Below are positions 53,502 through 61,621 of a DNA stretch of 64,000 nucleotides, one piece after another. The position numbers were made by a program, and so were the translations under genes. The DNA is from Methylobacterium sp. J-030 (GTDB lineage: Bacteria; Pseudomonadota; Alphaproteobacteria; Rhizobiales; Beijerinckiaceae): the NCBI RefSeq assembly GCF_022829545.1, contig NZ_JAKSYM010000343.1, forward strand, positions 30,017 to 94,016, written 5' to 3'. Below the pieces are notes generated by a model. That model was not told the DNA's origin. It did no database searches and saw nothing but the letters and a program-made list of their open reading frames with translations. Each line of letters starts with the position of its first letter. Within the stretch, counting starts at the first letter, position 1.

Positions 53502-54986
53502 ATGGAACGCGCGGTCATCGAGCAGGATGCGGAGGCGGGCGAGCCGCCGCCATCGCCGGCGCCGGATCTGGTTCTGGCACCGATCGCGGATTTCCCGCGC
53601 ATCGACCTGCGCGTCGGCGTCGAATCCTGGGACAAGCGGCGCCACGCCGGGAAGAAGCTCCGGGACGAGGTTCCCCACGCAGCGCAGGGGACCTTCGCGG
53701 CCGATCCGGACCGGCCCGATCCGGTCGCCCTGATCGAGGCGGCCCACGCGGGGCGCCAGCCCCACCTGATCCCGCTGCGGGTCGCCCGGATGGCGACCTC
53801 GCCCTTCGCGTTCCTGCGCGGGGCCGCGCATGTCATGGCCTGGGACCTGTCGCGCGGGCCGCGTAGCGGCATCGACGTGGTGATGAACGGCGACGCCCAC
53901 ACCGACAATTTCGGCCTGTTCGGCACGCCCCAGCAGGACATCGTCCTCGATCTCAACGATTTCGACGAGGTGACGATCGGCCCGTGGGAATGGGACCTGA
54001 AGCGCCTCGCCGCCGGCCTCGCCGTAGCGACCGCGGAGGCTGGGGCGCCCGCGCGCGAATCCCGCGGGGCCGTGATGGAGGCGGTCCTGGGCTACCAGCA
54101 CACGATGCGGCGTCTGGCGCCCCAGGGCTCGCTCGACGTCTGGTATCAGACCACGCGGGTCGACGTACCCCGTCTCTCCGGCCTGCGGCTCGACGTCGAG
54201 GCCCGGGCCGTGATCCGCCGCGCGGTCGACAAGGCCCGTCGACGCAACAACCGAAGCCTGCTGTCCCAGGTGGCCGAGCGGCGCACCGACGGGAGCTGGC
54301 GCCTCAAGACGGACGCGCCGATCCTGACGCCGGTGGACGACGCCGTCCGAGAGGGCGTCGTCACCGGGCTGGAGCGCTACGCCGAGACTCTGCCGCGCGA
54401 GCGGCGCTTCATGCTCGATCGCTACCACGTGGTCGACGTGGCCCACCGGGTGGTCGGCGTGGGCAGCGTCGGGACCCGGGCCTATCTCGCGTTGCTGTTC
54501 GGCAATTCCGACGCCGACGCGCTGTTCCTCCAGGTCAAGGAAGCGGTCCGCCCGGCCCACGCGCCGTATCTGCCGGGAATGCCCGATCCTTACGCCGGCC
54601 ACGAGGGCGAACGGGTGATCTACGGCCAGCGCCTGCTTCAGGCGGTGGGCGATCCACTGCTCGGCTGGACCAGCATCGCCGACCGCCCGTTCTACGTGCG
54701 CCAGATGAAGAATCTGAAGGGCACGATCCCGCTGGCCCGGATGACGGGCGCTTCGCTCCTGACCTTCTCGTATGCCTACGGGACGCTGCTCGCCCGGGCG
54801 CATGCCCGCACCGGGGACGCGGCGGCGATCACCGGCTATTGCGGCAGCGGCAAGAACGACCATCTCGCCGCCGCGATCGCCGACTGGGCCGCGGCCTATG
54901 CCGCGCGCAACGCCGCCGATTTCGACCTGTTCCGCGCGGCGATCGCGGGCGGCCGGCTGGAGGCCGCGGAGGATCCGTGCTTGTGA
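53502..54986 (+). CDS. DUF2252 family protein
   Basis: Predicted cytoplasmic protein of 494 residues. Family-typical segments: VESWDKRRHAGKKLRDEVPH near the start, SPFAFLRGAAHVMAWDL, GDAHTDNFG, DLNDFDEVTIGPWEWDLKRLAAGL, FLQVKEAVRP and the late YVRQMKNLKGTIPL, then HARTGD. The GDxHxxNFG plus DFD pattern resembles the active site of aminoglycoside/choline-kinase-type enzymes, so a phosphotransferase role is plausible but unproven. ATG 53502, in a relatively AT-rich start region. Divergent from the PHA-linked ThDP enzyme gene. Confidence 0.88.
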   Translation: MERAVIEQDAEAGEPPPSPAPDLVLAPIADFPRIDLRVGVESWDKRRHAGKKLRDEVPHAAQGTFAADPDRPDPVALIEAAHAGRQPHLIPLRVARMATSPFAFLRGAAHVMAWDLSRGPRSGIDVVMNGDAHTDNFGLFGTPQQDIVLDLNDFDEVTIGPWEWDLKRLAAGLAVATAEAGAPARESRGAVMEAVLGYQHTMRRLAPQGSLDVWYQTTRVDVPRLSGLRLDVEARAVIRRAVDKARRRNNRSLLSQVAERRTDGSWRLKTDAPILTPVDDAVREGVVTGLERYAETLPRERRFMLDRYHVVDVAHRVVGVGSVGTRAYLALLFGNSDADALFLQVKEAVRPAHAPYLPGMPDPYAGHEGERVIYGQRLLQAVGDPLLGWTSIADRPFYVRQMKNLKGTIPLARMTGASLLTFSYAYGTLLARAHARTGDAAAITGYCGSGKNDHLAAAIADWAAAYAARNAADFDLFRAAIAGGRLEAAEDPCL

Positions 54987-55039
54987 CGCGTGGCAAGATC
55001 GCGTTTCCGTTCGACGAGCAGGGCACGTCCGTCCCTGGC

Positions 55040-55057
55040 AGCGGAGCGAAGCGATCC
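55040..55057. repeat. Dispersed repeat element (second copy)
   Basis: AGCGGAGCGAAGCGATCC matches the element at 26753-26770 at 17 of 18 bases. It lies in the gap between the convergent DUF2252 and LysR genes. The inverted second arm seen at the first copy is not present here. Confidence 0.45.
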
Positions 55058-55154
55058 AGACACCCCGACCAGCCTCGCGCCGCCCCGGGTCACGGCGCTC
55101 CGCTCGTGATGTCGGTGAGGGAAGCGTCGGTCGTGGCGTGAACCGGAAACCGGA

Positions 55155-56093
55155 TCAGATGATGCCCGGCGCCGGCGGCTCGTGGGCGAGCCGGACCAGC
55201 AGATCGCGCAGCCAGCGATGGGCGGGGTCGCGGTCGTAGGAGGCGTGCCAGAGCATCGACACAGCGACATCCTCCAAGTCGACCGGCACCGGGCTGACGC
55301 TGAGTGCCAGCGCGCTGGCGAAGGAGGTTGCGAGCCGGGCATGCATCGTGGCGATCACCGGAGCGGCCCGCACCAGGAAGGGGACGACGAGGAATCGGGG
55401 CGTCGTCACGGCGAGCAGCCGCGACCGGCCGATTAGGGCGAGCGCGTCGTCCACCACCCCGTGGGCGGTCTCCCGCAGGGAGGTCAGCACGTGGGGGAAG
55501 CGCAGGTAGTCGTCGAGCCCGATCGGCGGCTCGAGGCCGATCAGCGCAGCGTTGAACAGCACGACGTAGCTGTCCCGGTAGAGCAGCCGCTGCTTGTGGT
55601 GGATCTGCCCCTCCGAGAACAGCCCGATGGCGATATCGACTTGATCGGCATCGAGCTCGTCGAGGATCCGGGAGCGCTCGACGGAACGCAGCAGCAGCCG
55701 GATCCCGGGCGCCTCCTTCCGCAGTTGCGCGATGAGCCGGGGGCCGAGCAGCACCTCGACGCTGTCGGGCAGGCTGAGCGTGAAGCTGCGCTCCACGGTC
55801 GCCGGATCGAATGTCTCTTCGCGGTGGACCAGCGCCTGGACCTGCCGGAGCGTGGCACGCAGGGGCTCGGCGATCTTGAGCGCCCGAGGCGTCGGGCGCA
55901 TGCCGTCCGGGGCGCGGGTCAGGAGTTCGTCGTCGAACAGGCGGCGCAGCCGGGCGAGGCTCGAACTCATCGCCGACTGGCCGACGCCGACCCGGGCGGC
56001 CGCCCGGGTGACGCTGCGCTCATCCAGCAGCGCGTCGAGGGCAACCAGCAGGTTCAGGTCGATCCGGGTGAGGTCGATATGGTCGATGGCCAC
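55155..56093 (-). CDS. LysR family transcriptional regulator
   Basis: DNA-binding regulator of 312 residues. The N-terminal winged helix has RIDLNLLVALDALLDERSVT, then AAARVGVGQSAMSSSLARLRRLF, with the C-terminal effector-binding domain beginning near residue 95 (FTLSLPDSVEVLLGPRLIAQL). The sequence is of the NodD/PcpR-like subgroup. Start is a GTG at 56093; Shine-Dalgarno is weak. LysR genes often lie divergent from their target; here the next gene on the other side is the GMC oxidoreductase on the same strand, so the target is unclear. Confidence 0.9.
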   Translation of the reverse strand: MAIDHIDLTRIDLNLLVALDALLDERSVTRAAARVGVGQSAMSSSLARLRRLFDDELLTRAPDGMRPTPRALKIAEPLRATLRQVQALVHREETFDPATVERSFTLSLPDSVEVLLGPRLIAQLRKEAPGIRLLLRSVERSRILDELDADQVDIAIGLFSEGQIHHKQRLLYRDSYVVLFNAALIGLEPPIGLDDYLRFPHVLTSLRETAHGVVDDALALIGRSRLLAVTTPRFLVVPFLVRAAPVIATMHARLATSFASALALSVSPVPVDLEDVAVSMLWHASYDRDPAHRWLRDLLVRLAHEPPAPGII

Positions 56094-56561
56094 GGGCGAA
56101 TCGGTTGGTTGGTCTCACGGCCGAGCTATAGCAACATCGGTGGGTCTTGGGGTTTTGGCGGCGTTCTGACGCTGCGGCCGCCTCGATGCATCTTCTTTGG
56201 AGGAGCACTGAACAGCTCCGCGCGTCTCCCTCCCCCCTGCGGGGGAGGGGGAGCCAGCCGCCGATCGCCCGCCCGCCCGCACTCGATAATGTTCCTATTT
56301 TGTGCTCATTAGCCATCACCGGTCCGCGGCGCTGCCGGGCTGACCCCTCTGGGTGATCCGGCAGCATCGTCGCGGAGCCCGCCCGGTGGCTGACTGGGCG
56401 GGTCTGCGGACGGGACGGTGTTGCGGGGATCGGATCCCGCGCGTCATCTGGCCGATACCTGGGTTCCCACGGCGTTCCACGTCCCTCGTGTTGTCATCCT
56501 TGGACCTTGCCCGCGGCTCCGAAAGGCGGGTGGGGAGGATGGCGCATGTCCACGTTGCCGG
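56094..56561. other. Gene-free stretch between GMC oxidoreductase and LysR genes
   Basis: No supported gene in 468 bases. It contains a CT-rich hairpin (56228-56249), listed separately. Confidence 0.5.
56228..56249. repeat. CT-rich hairpin copy
   Basis: CCCTCCCCC (56228-56236) pairs with GGGGGAGGG (56241-56249) around CTGC. It is preceded by CGCGTCT, as at 41384, so the two copies share a longer left arm. Confidence 0.55.
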
Positions 56562-58205
56562 TCACGCAGGCATCGGCTCGCGCGGCTCAGTGTAGTCGAA
56601 CAGGCGAGGCGCAGGGATCTCGTCCTTGGCGCCCATCCGCGCCACGAGATGATCGGCGATCCGCAGGGCGTTGGCGATGATCGTCAGCGTCGGATTCACG
56701 GCGCCGATCGACGGGAAGAAGCTCGCGTCCGTCACGTACAAGTTGTCGAGCTGATGGGCTTTGCAATTCCGGTCCAGGACCGAGGTCGCCGGATCGTCGC
56801 CGAACCGGAGCGTGCCGGCCTGATGGGCCGTCCCGCCGATCGGCACGTTCTTGCCGAGGTAGAGCGACCGGTCGAACAGGTGTGGGTGGATATCGGTGAA
56901 GCTGCAGATCACCTGCAGCTTCTGCCGCAGCCGCTTGTGCGCCTCCGCGTTCGTCTCGGTGAGATCGAGGTGGACCTTGCCGTCCTTGTAGAAGATCCGG
57001 TTCTGCGCCAGCGGAAGATCCTCCGAGGTCAGCCAGAAGTCGACGGAATGCTTGGCAAGCCAGTCGAACGGCTTGTTGGGGAACCATTGCAGGAAGCCGG
57101 GCAGGCCCTCGCCGTGGATCTGGGCGCCATCGGATTTGCCGACCATCTGGATGTGACCGAGTGGAAAGTCCCAGCCGTCCTTCGGGTCCGGATCGCCGAA
57201 GTAAAAGTCGTTGATCCCGAGCGTCTTCTGGAAGCGCGTCGGGTTCGGCGTCTTGGAGATCGCCAGCACGGTCGAGTTGTTGTGGCGCATGTAATTGCGC
57301 CCGACCTGATCGGAGCCGTTGGCGAGGCCGTTCGGATGCTGGTCGCTGGCCGAGCGCAGCAGTAGCAGCGCGGACGACAGGGCGCCGCAGGCCACCACCA
57401 CGAGGTCGGCCGAGGCCTGGAACGGTGCGCCGTCGCGGTTGCCGACCACCCCGGTGACGGTGCGCCCAGCCGGATCGGTGACGAGGCGCTCGATATAGGT
57501 CCGCGTGAGCAGCGTCAGGTTCGGGCAGTCCCGCAGGGCCGGGTCGACCACCATGGTCTGCGCGTCGGACTTCCCGTTGGTAGGGCAGGGGAAGCCATCG
57601 AAGGATTCGCACTTGATGCAGGGTGAGGTCGGCACCGCCCGTCCGTCCTTCTCGACGAGGCGCACGCCCACGGGGAGGTGGAACGGGCGGTGGCCGGCCT
57701 GTTTCAGATTGTCGAACAGCTCCTGGATCCGCGGCTCGTTCGCCACCGGCGGATGGGCGTAGGGTTTTTTCGACCACGGCTCGGTCGGATCCTCGCCGCG
57801 CAGACCGTGGACGTGAAACAGCTCCTCGGCGGCTTGGTAGTAGGGCTCGAATTCGTCGTAGCCGACCGGCCAGGCGGGGGCGATCCCGTCCTCGTGGCGA
57901 ACCTCGGAAAAGTCCTTCTCGCGGAGTCGGAACAGAATCGAGCCGTAGAACTTCGAGTTCCCGCCGACGTAGTAGTGCAGTCCGGGATGGAAGCTCTTGC
58001 CATCCGAGGAGTACCACGTCTCCTTGGCTTGGTAGTATCCATCGACGATCACCGCCTGGCTGTCCCAGTTGCGCGGCTCGCGCAGGAGGTAGTCGCCGCG
58101 CTCGATCAGCAGGATGCGCTTGCCGGTCTGGGCCAGGCGCCACGCCATCGTCCCGCCCCCGGGGCCGGATCCGACGATGATGACGTCGTAGTGCTCTCCG
58201 GGCAT
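56562..58205 (-). CDS. GMC family FAD-dependent oxidoreductase
   Basis: Glucose-methanol-choline family flavoenzyme of 547 residues. FAD-binding motif VIIVGSGPGGGTMAWRLA near residues 8-25, then LLIERGD; the substrate domain contains four close Cys (SPCIKCESFDGFPCP and PALRDCPN), and the C-terminal GMC motif DASFFPSIGAVNPTLTIIAN provides the catalytic Asn and a further His in GGTAHQAGTLRFG. The layout resembles soluble gluconate- or choline-dehydrogenase-like members; substrate unknown. ATG 58205. No signal peptide. Divergent from the hybrid histidine kinase with 192 bases between. Confidence 0.9.
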   Translation of the reverse strand: MPGEHYDVIIVGSGPGGGTMAWRLAQTGKRILLIERGDYLLREPRNWDSQAVIVDGYYQAKETWYSSDGKSFHPGLHYYVGGNSKFYGSILFRLREKDFSEVRHEDGIAPAWPVGYDEFEPYYQAAEELFHVHGLRGEDPTEPWSKKPYAHPPVANEPRIQELFDNLKQAGHRPFHLPVGVRLVEKDGRAVPTSPCIKCESFDGFPCPTNGKSDAQTMVVDPALRDCPNLTLLTRTYIERLVTDPAGRTVTGVVGNRDGAPFQASADLVVVACGALSSALLLLRSASDQHPNGLANGSDQVGRNYMRHNNSTVLAISKTPNPTRFQKTLGINDFYFGDPDPKDGWDFPLGHIQMVGKSDGAQIHGEGLPGFLQWFPNKPFDWLAKHSVDFWLTSEDLPLAQNRIFYKDGKVHLDLTETNAEAHKRLRQKLQVICSFTDIHPHLFDRSLYLGKNVPIGGTAHQAGTLRFGDDPATSVLDRNCKAHQLDNLYVTDASFFPSIGAVNPTLTIIANALRIADHLVARMGAKDEIPAPRLFDYTEPREPMPA

Positions 58206-58397
58206 GTGGTTTCTCCGTCCGGGCCGCTGTCGAGGCCTTTATCCTGGCAGGCAACTCGCGACGCGCCATTCGGATCGCGCCGCGGCGACGTTTCCGTCAC
58301 CGCGTGTTGCAACTGCCGGTTAAGGGCATTTCCCAACACGGCCTTCAGCTTCGCCTGCGATCCTGCGCTGAACCGGCCTCCTGCCGGGGAGGCATCG

Positions 58398-60428
58398 ATG
58401 GTCTTCGAGGACATCGCGCTGGTTCTGGCGCTGCTGGTCGCCGCGGCCCTCGCGGTCGATCGCTGGCGCGCGCGGCAGGCCCGACCGGACGAGGGCGAGT
58501 CAGAGCGGCTGCACGACCGCCTGTGGCGGATCAGCGAGAGCGAGGACCGCTACCGGGCCCTCGTGGCCGCCACCACCGAGGTGATCGTCCAGCGCGACGC
58601 CCGGGGCCGCATAACCTACGCCAACGACGATTACGCGCACCTGCTCGGGCGCGAGCCGATCGAATTGCTGGGCGCGCAGATCGACCTGGAGATTCTGGAC
58701 CGCGGCGGCGTCGAGATCGGCGCAGACGGGGTGCGCCGCATGGAGGCGCAGATCCGCTCGGCCGACGGCCGCCTGCGCTGGTTCGCCTTCGTGGAGATGC
58801 CGGTGGCGCACGGCGACGCGATGCACTGGCTGCGCGCGGGCCGGGACGTGACCGCCCGGGTGGAGGCGGTCCGCAGCCGCGACGCCGCCCTGGAGCGGGC
58901 CGAATCCGCGAGCGTCGCGAAATCGCGGTTCCTGGCGACCGTGAGCCACGAGATGCGTACGCCGCTCAACGGAATCCTGGGGATGGCCGAGCTCGTGCTC
59001 GGCACGCCGCTCGATCCGGAGCAGCGCACCTATGTGGAGGCGGTGCGCACCAGCGGGCAGGCGCTGCTCGGGCTGATCGACGGCGTCCTCGACTTCTCTC
59101 GGATCGAGGCGGGGCGCCTCGATCTCGCCGACGAACCGTTCAGCCTTCCGTCGGTGGCCGAAGGCGTGGTCGAGCTCCTGGCGCCCCGGGCGCAGGACAA
59201 GGGGATCGAGATCGCCCTGGATGTCGCCGACGGCTTCCCCAAGGGTCTCGTGGGCGATGCCGACCGGGTGCGGCAGATCCTGATCAACCTGGCGGGCAAC
59301 GCCATCAAATTCACCGCGCGCGGCGGCGTCGGGGTCAGCCTCGCCTTCACCCGCGCCGAGATGGGGCCGGGCGAGGTGGTGCTCGCCGTCGCCGATACCG
59401 GCCCGGGGATTCCGGAGGACCGTCTGCCGATCCTGTTCGAGGAGTTCGAGCAGGGCGACGGCAGCGCCAGCCGCAGCCACGAGGGCACCGGGCTCGGCCT
59501 CGCCATCACGCGGCGCCTCGTGACCCGGATGGGCGGGCGGATCGAGGCGGCCTCCCGGGTCGGGCGCGGCACGACCTTTCGGGTCCTGCTGCCCCTGCCG
59601 GAGGTCGTGGCGATCGCACCGCCCGAGCCGCTGCCGCGCCTCGACGGGCAGCGCTGCCTGATCGTGGCCGATTCACCGTTCCAGGCCCCGTACCTCGCCC
59701 GCTGCCTGTCCCGGGCCGGCGCGGCGACCGTGATCGTGGACACGCTGGAATCGGGCCTCGACGCCCTCTCGGGGGCGGCGTTCGACGCCATGCTGGCCGA
59801 TCGGGCTCTGGGGGATGCCGCCGTGCGGCAGCTCGCGGACGCGGCCCGCGCCTGCGGCGTCGGCTGCAGCCTCGTGCTGCTCTCGCCCTTCGACCGGCGG
59901 GGCTTCGGCGCGCCGGGCGCGGCGGGCTTCGACGGCTACCTGATCAAGCCCGTCCGGGAGCGGTCCCTGATCGAGCGCCTGAAGGCGCCGCCTGCAACGG
60001 CCGAGATCCAGGCAATCCCGCCCGCCGCCCTGCCGCGGGCCGGCGCCGGGATGCGCGTCCTGCTGGCCGAGGACAACCCGATCAACGCCCTGCTGGCGAC
60101 CCGCGCCCTGGAACGTCTCGGCGCCGAGGTGGTCCATGCCGTCGATGGCCTCGCGGCGCTGGAACAGCTTGACGCGAACGGTCCGTTCGACCTCGCGCTG
60201 ATCGACGTGCGCATGCCACGCCTCGACGGTCACGAGACCGCCCGCCGGATCCGCGCCACCGAATCGGCCGGCACCGGCCGGCTTCATCTCGTGGCGCTCA
60301 CCGCCAATGTCGGAAGCGAGGACGAGGCCGCCGCCCGGGCCGCCGGGTTCGACGGGTTCCTAGCCAAGCCCCTCAACCTGAAACTTCTGCCGGCCCTGCT
60401 GGAACGCGGCGCTGCGCGGGCGGCGTGA
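58398..60428 (+). CDS. Hybrid sensor histidine kinase with PAS domain and two receiver domains
   Basis: Signalling protein of 676 residues. One N-terminal membrane helix (IALVLALLVAAALAV) is followed by a PAS domain (about 45-160) with YRALVAATTEVIVQ, a HisKA domain whose phosphorylated His near 183 lies in SHEMRTPLNGILGMAEL, and an ATPase domain with NLAGNAIKF, DTGPGIPEDRL and GTGLGLAITRRLV. Next comes a receiver-like domain (about 412-530) that lacks the acidic pair, then an intact receiver (about 550-670) with LLAEDNPIN, phosphorylatable Asp near 602 in LIDVRMP, and FLAKPL. Its TGA overlaps an in-frame GTG of the next small gene. Output partner is not nearby. Confidence 0.93.
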   Translation: MVFEDIALVLALLVAAALAVDRWRARQARPDEGESERLHDRLWRISESEDRYRALVAATTEVIVQRDARGRITYANDDYAHLLGREPIELLGAQIDLEILDRGGVEIGADGVRRMEAQIRSADGRLRWFAFVEMPVAHGDAMHWLRAGRDVTARVEAVRSRDAALERAESASVAKSRFLATVSHEMRTPLNGILGMAELVLGTPLDPEQRTYVEAVRTSGQALLGLIDGVLDFSRIEAGRLDLADEPFSLPSVAEGVVELLAPRAQDKGIEIALDVADGFPKGLVGDADRVRQILINLAGNAIKFTARGGVGVSLAFTRAEMGPGEVVLAVADTGPGIPEDRLPILFEEFEQGDGSASRSHEGTGLGLAITRRLVTRMGGRIEAASRVGRGTTFRVLLPLPEVVAIAPPEPLPRLDGQRCLIVADSPFQAPYLARCLSRAGAATVIVDTLESGLDALSGAAFDAMLADRALGDAAVRQLADAARACGVGCSLVLLSPFDRRGFGAPGAAGFDGYLIKPVRERSLIERLKAPPATAEIQAIPPAALPRAGAGMRVLLAEDNPINALLATRALERLGAEVVHAVDGLAALEQLDANGPFDLALIDVRMPRLDGHETARRIRATESAGTGRLHLVALTANVGSEDEAAARAAGFDGFLAKPLNLKLLPALLERGAARAA

Positions 60429-60469
60429 GCGCGTTGACAGGCCGGCCCCTCCCACGCCAACAGGTTCTT

Positions 60470-60751
60470 ATGTCGTCTGCCGCCTCGTCATCGCCAGAAC
60501 CGCGCGCGTCGAGCGGCGCGCTCGCCGCCTGGGGCATCGCGGCAATCGTCGTCGCGACGGTCCTGCTCGGCGCGCTTCTCCCGGCCCATCACCCGGCGCC
60601 GGCGCGCTCGGTCGCCGAGGATCCGGCTTGCCTCGAATGGACCGATGGCTGCCAGGTCTGCCGGCGTCTCGCCGAGGGACCGGCCTGCTCGCTCCCGGGA
60701 ATCGCCTGCCAGCCCGCCGCCCCGCACTGCCTGCGCCGCGCCGACGGGTGA
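60470..60751 (+). CDS. Small Cys-rich membrane-anchored hypothetical protein
   Basis: Predicted 93-residue protein: a helix (LAAWGIAAIVVATVLLGALL) and a short C-terminal domain with six Cys (ACLEW, GCQVCRRL, PACSLPGIAC, HCLRR), suggestive of disulfides or metal binding on the periplasmic side. No family recognised. Start is uncertain: ATG 60470 has AGG six bases before; a GTG at 60425 overlaps the kinase stop (GTGA) and would add 15 residues. Its TGA overlaps the GTG of gluQRS, so it is co-transcribed with both neighbours. Confidence 0.65.
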   Translation: MSSAASSSPEPRASSGALAAWGIAAIVVATVLLGALLPAHHPAPARSVAEDPACLEWTDGCQVCRRLAEGPACSLPGIACQPAAPHCLRRADG

Positions 60752-61611
60752 GCCCCAGCGCGCCCGTCCTGCGCTTCGCGCCCAGCCCGAACGGTCGCCT
60801 CCATCTCGGCCACGCCTACTCGGCCCTTCTGAACGCCGACCTCGCCCGCCGGATGGGCGGGACCTGCCGCCTGCGGGTCGAGGACATCGACCCGCAGCGC
60901 TCGAAGCCCGCACTGATCGACGCCATCGTCGCGGATCTCGCTTGGCTCGGCCTGCGCTATCCCGAACCGGTCCGGCGGCAATCCGACCACATGGCGGCGT
61001 ACCGGGCCGTCCGCGACGGCCTGATCGACCGGGGGCTCACCTATCCGTGCTTCTGCTCCCGCGGGCAGATCCGGCTTCGCATAGCATCGGACGGCGAAAC
61101 CGCCTGCGACCCGGACGGCGTGCCGCTCTATCCCGGCACCTGCCGGCCCCTCCACCCCGCCCGCGTCGCCGAGAACCTCGCCCGGGGCGCGCCGCATACA
61201 TGGCGCCTCGACATGACGGCCGCGCTCCGCTGCGCGGGCTCCGAACACGGCTACATCGCCTTCGATGGAGCCGGCGAGCGATGGGTCAGCGCCGATCCCG
61301 CCCGCTGGGGCGATGCGGTGATCGCCCGACGCGACGTCCCGACGAGCTACCATCTCGCTGTCGTGCACGATGACGCGGGAGAGGGGATCACCCACGTGGT
61401 CCGCGGCCGGGACCTGGAAGCTGCCACCGACCTTCACGTGCTCCTGCAGACGCTCCTGGGCCTCCCGACGCCGCGATATCGCCACCATCCGCTGCTCGTC
61501 GACGCCACGGGCGTAAAACTCGCCAAGTCGCGGGGGTCGCGGTCACTCGCGGACCTGCGGGATGCCGGCGTCCAGCCGGCGCAGATTCGCGCGCGGCTCG
61601 GCTTCGCCTGA
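60748..61611 (+). CDS. gluQ: Glutamyl-Q tRNA(Asp) synthetase
   Basis: Paralogue of glutamyl-tRNA synthetase lacking the anticodon-binding domain (287 residues); attaches glutamate to queuosine in tRNA(Asp). Class I signatures: RFAPSPNGRLHLGH at residues 9-22 (HIGH equivalent) and VKLAKSRGSRSL near 256-267 (KMSKS equivalent). The zinc-binding Cys pattern is PCFCSRGQI and YPGTCR. Start is a GTG at 60748 overlapping the upstream TGA (GTGA). Confidence 0.94.
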   Translation: MSPSAPVLRFAPSPNGRLHLGHAYSALLNADLARRMGGTCRLRVEDIDPQRSKPALIDAIVADLAWLGLRYPEPVRRQSDHMAAYRAVRDGLIDRGLTYPCFCSRGQIRLRIASDGETACDPDGVPLYPGTCRPLHPARVAENLARGAPHTWRLDMTAALRCAGSEHGYIAFDGAGERWVSADPARWGDAVIARRDVPTSYHLAVVHDDAGEGITHVVRGRDLEAATDLHVLLQTLLGLPTPRYRHHPLLVDATGVKLAKSRGSRSLADLRDAGVQPAQIRARLGFA

Positions 61612-61621
61612 TCGGGCGAAG

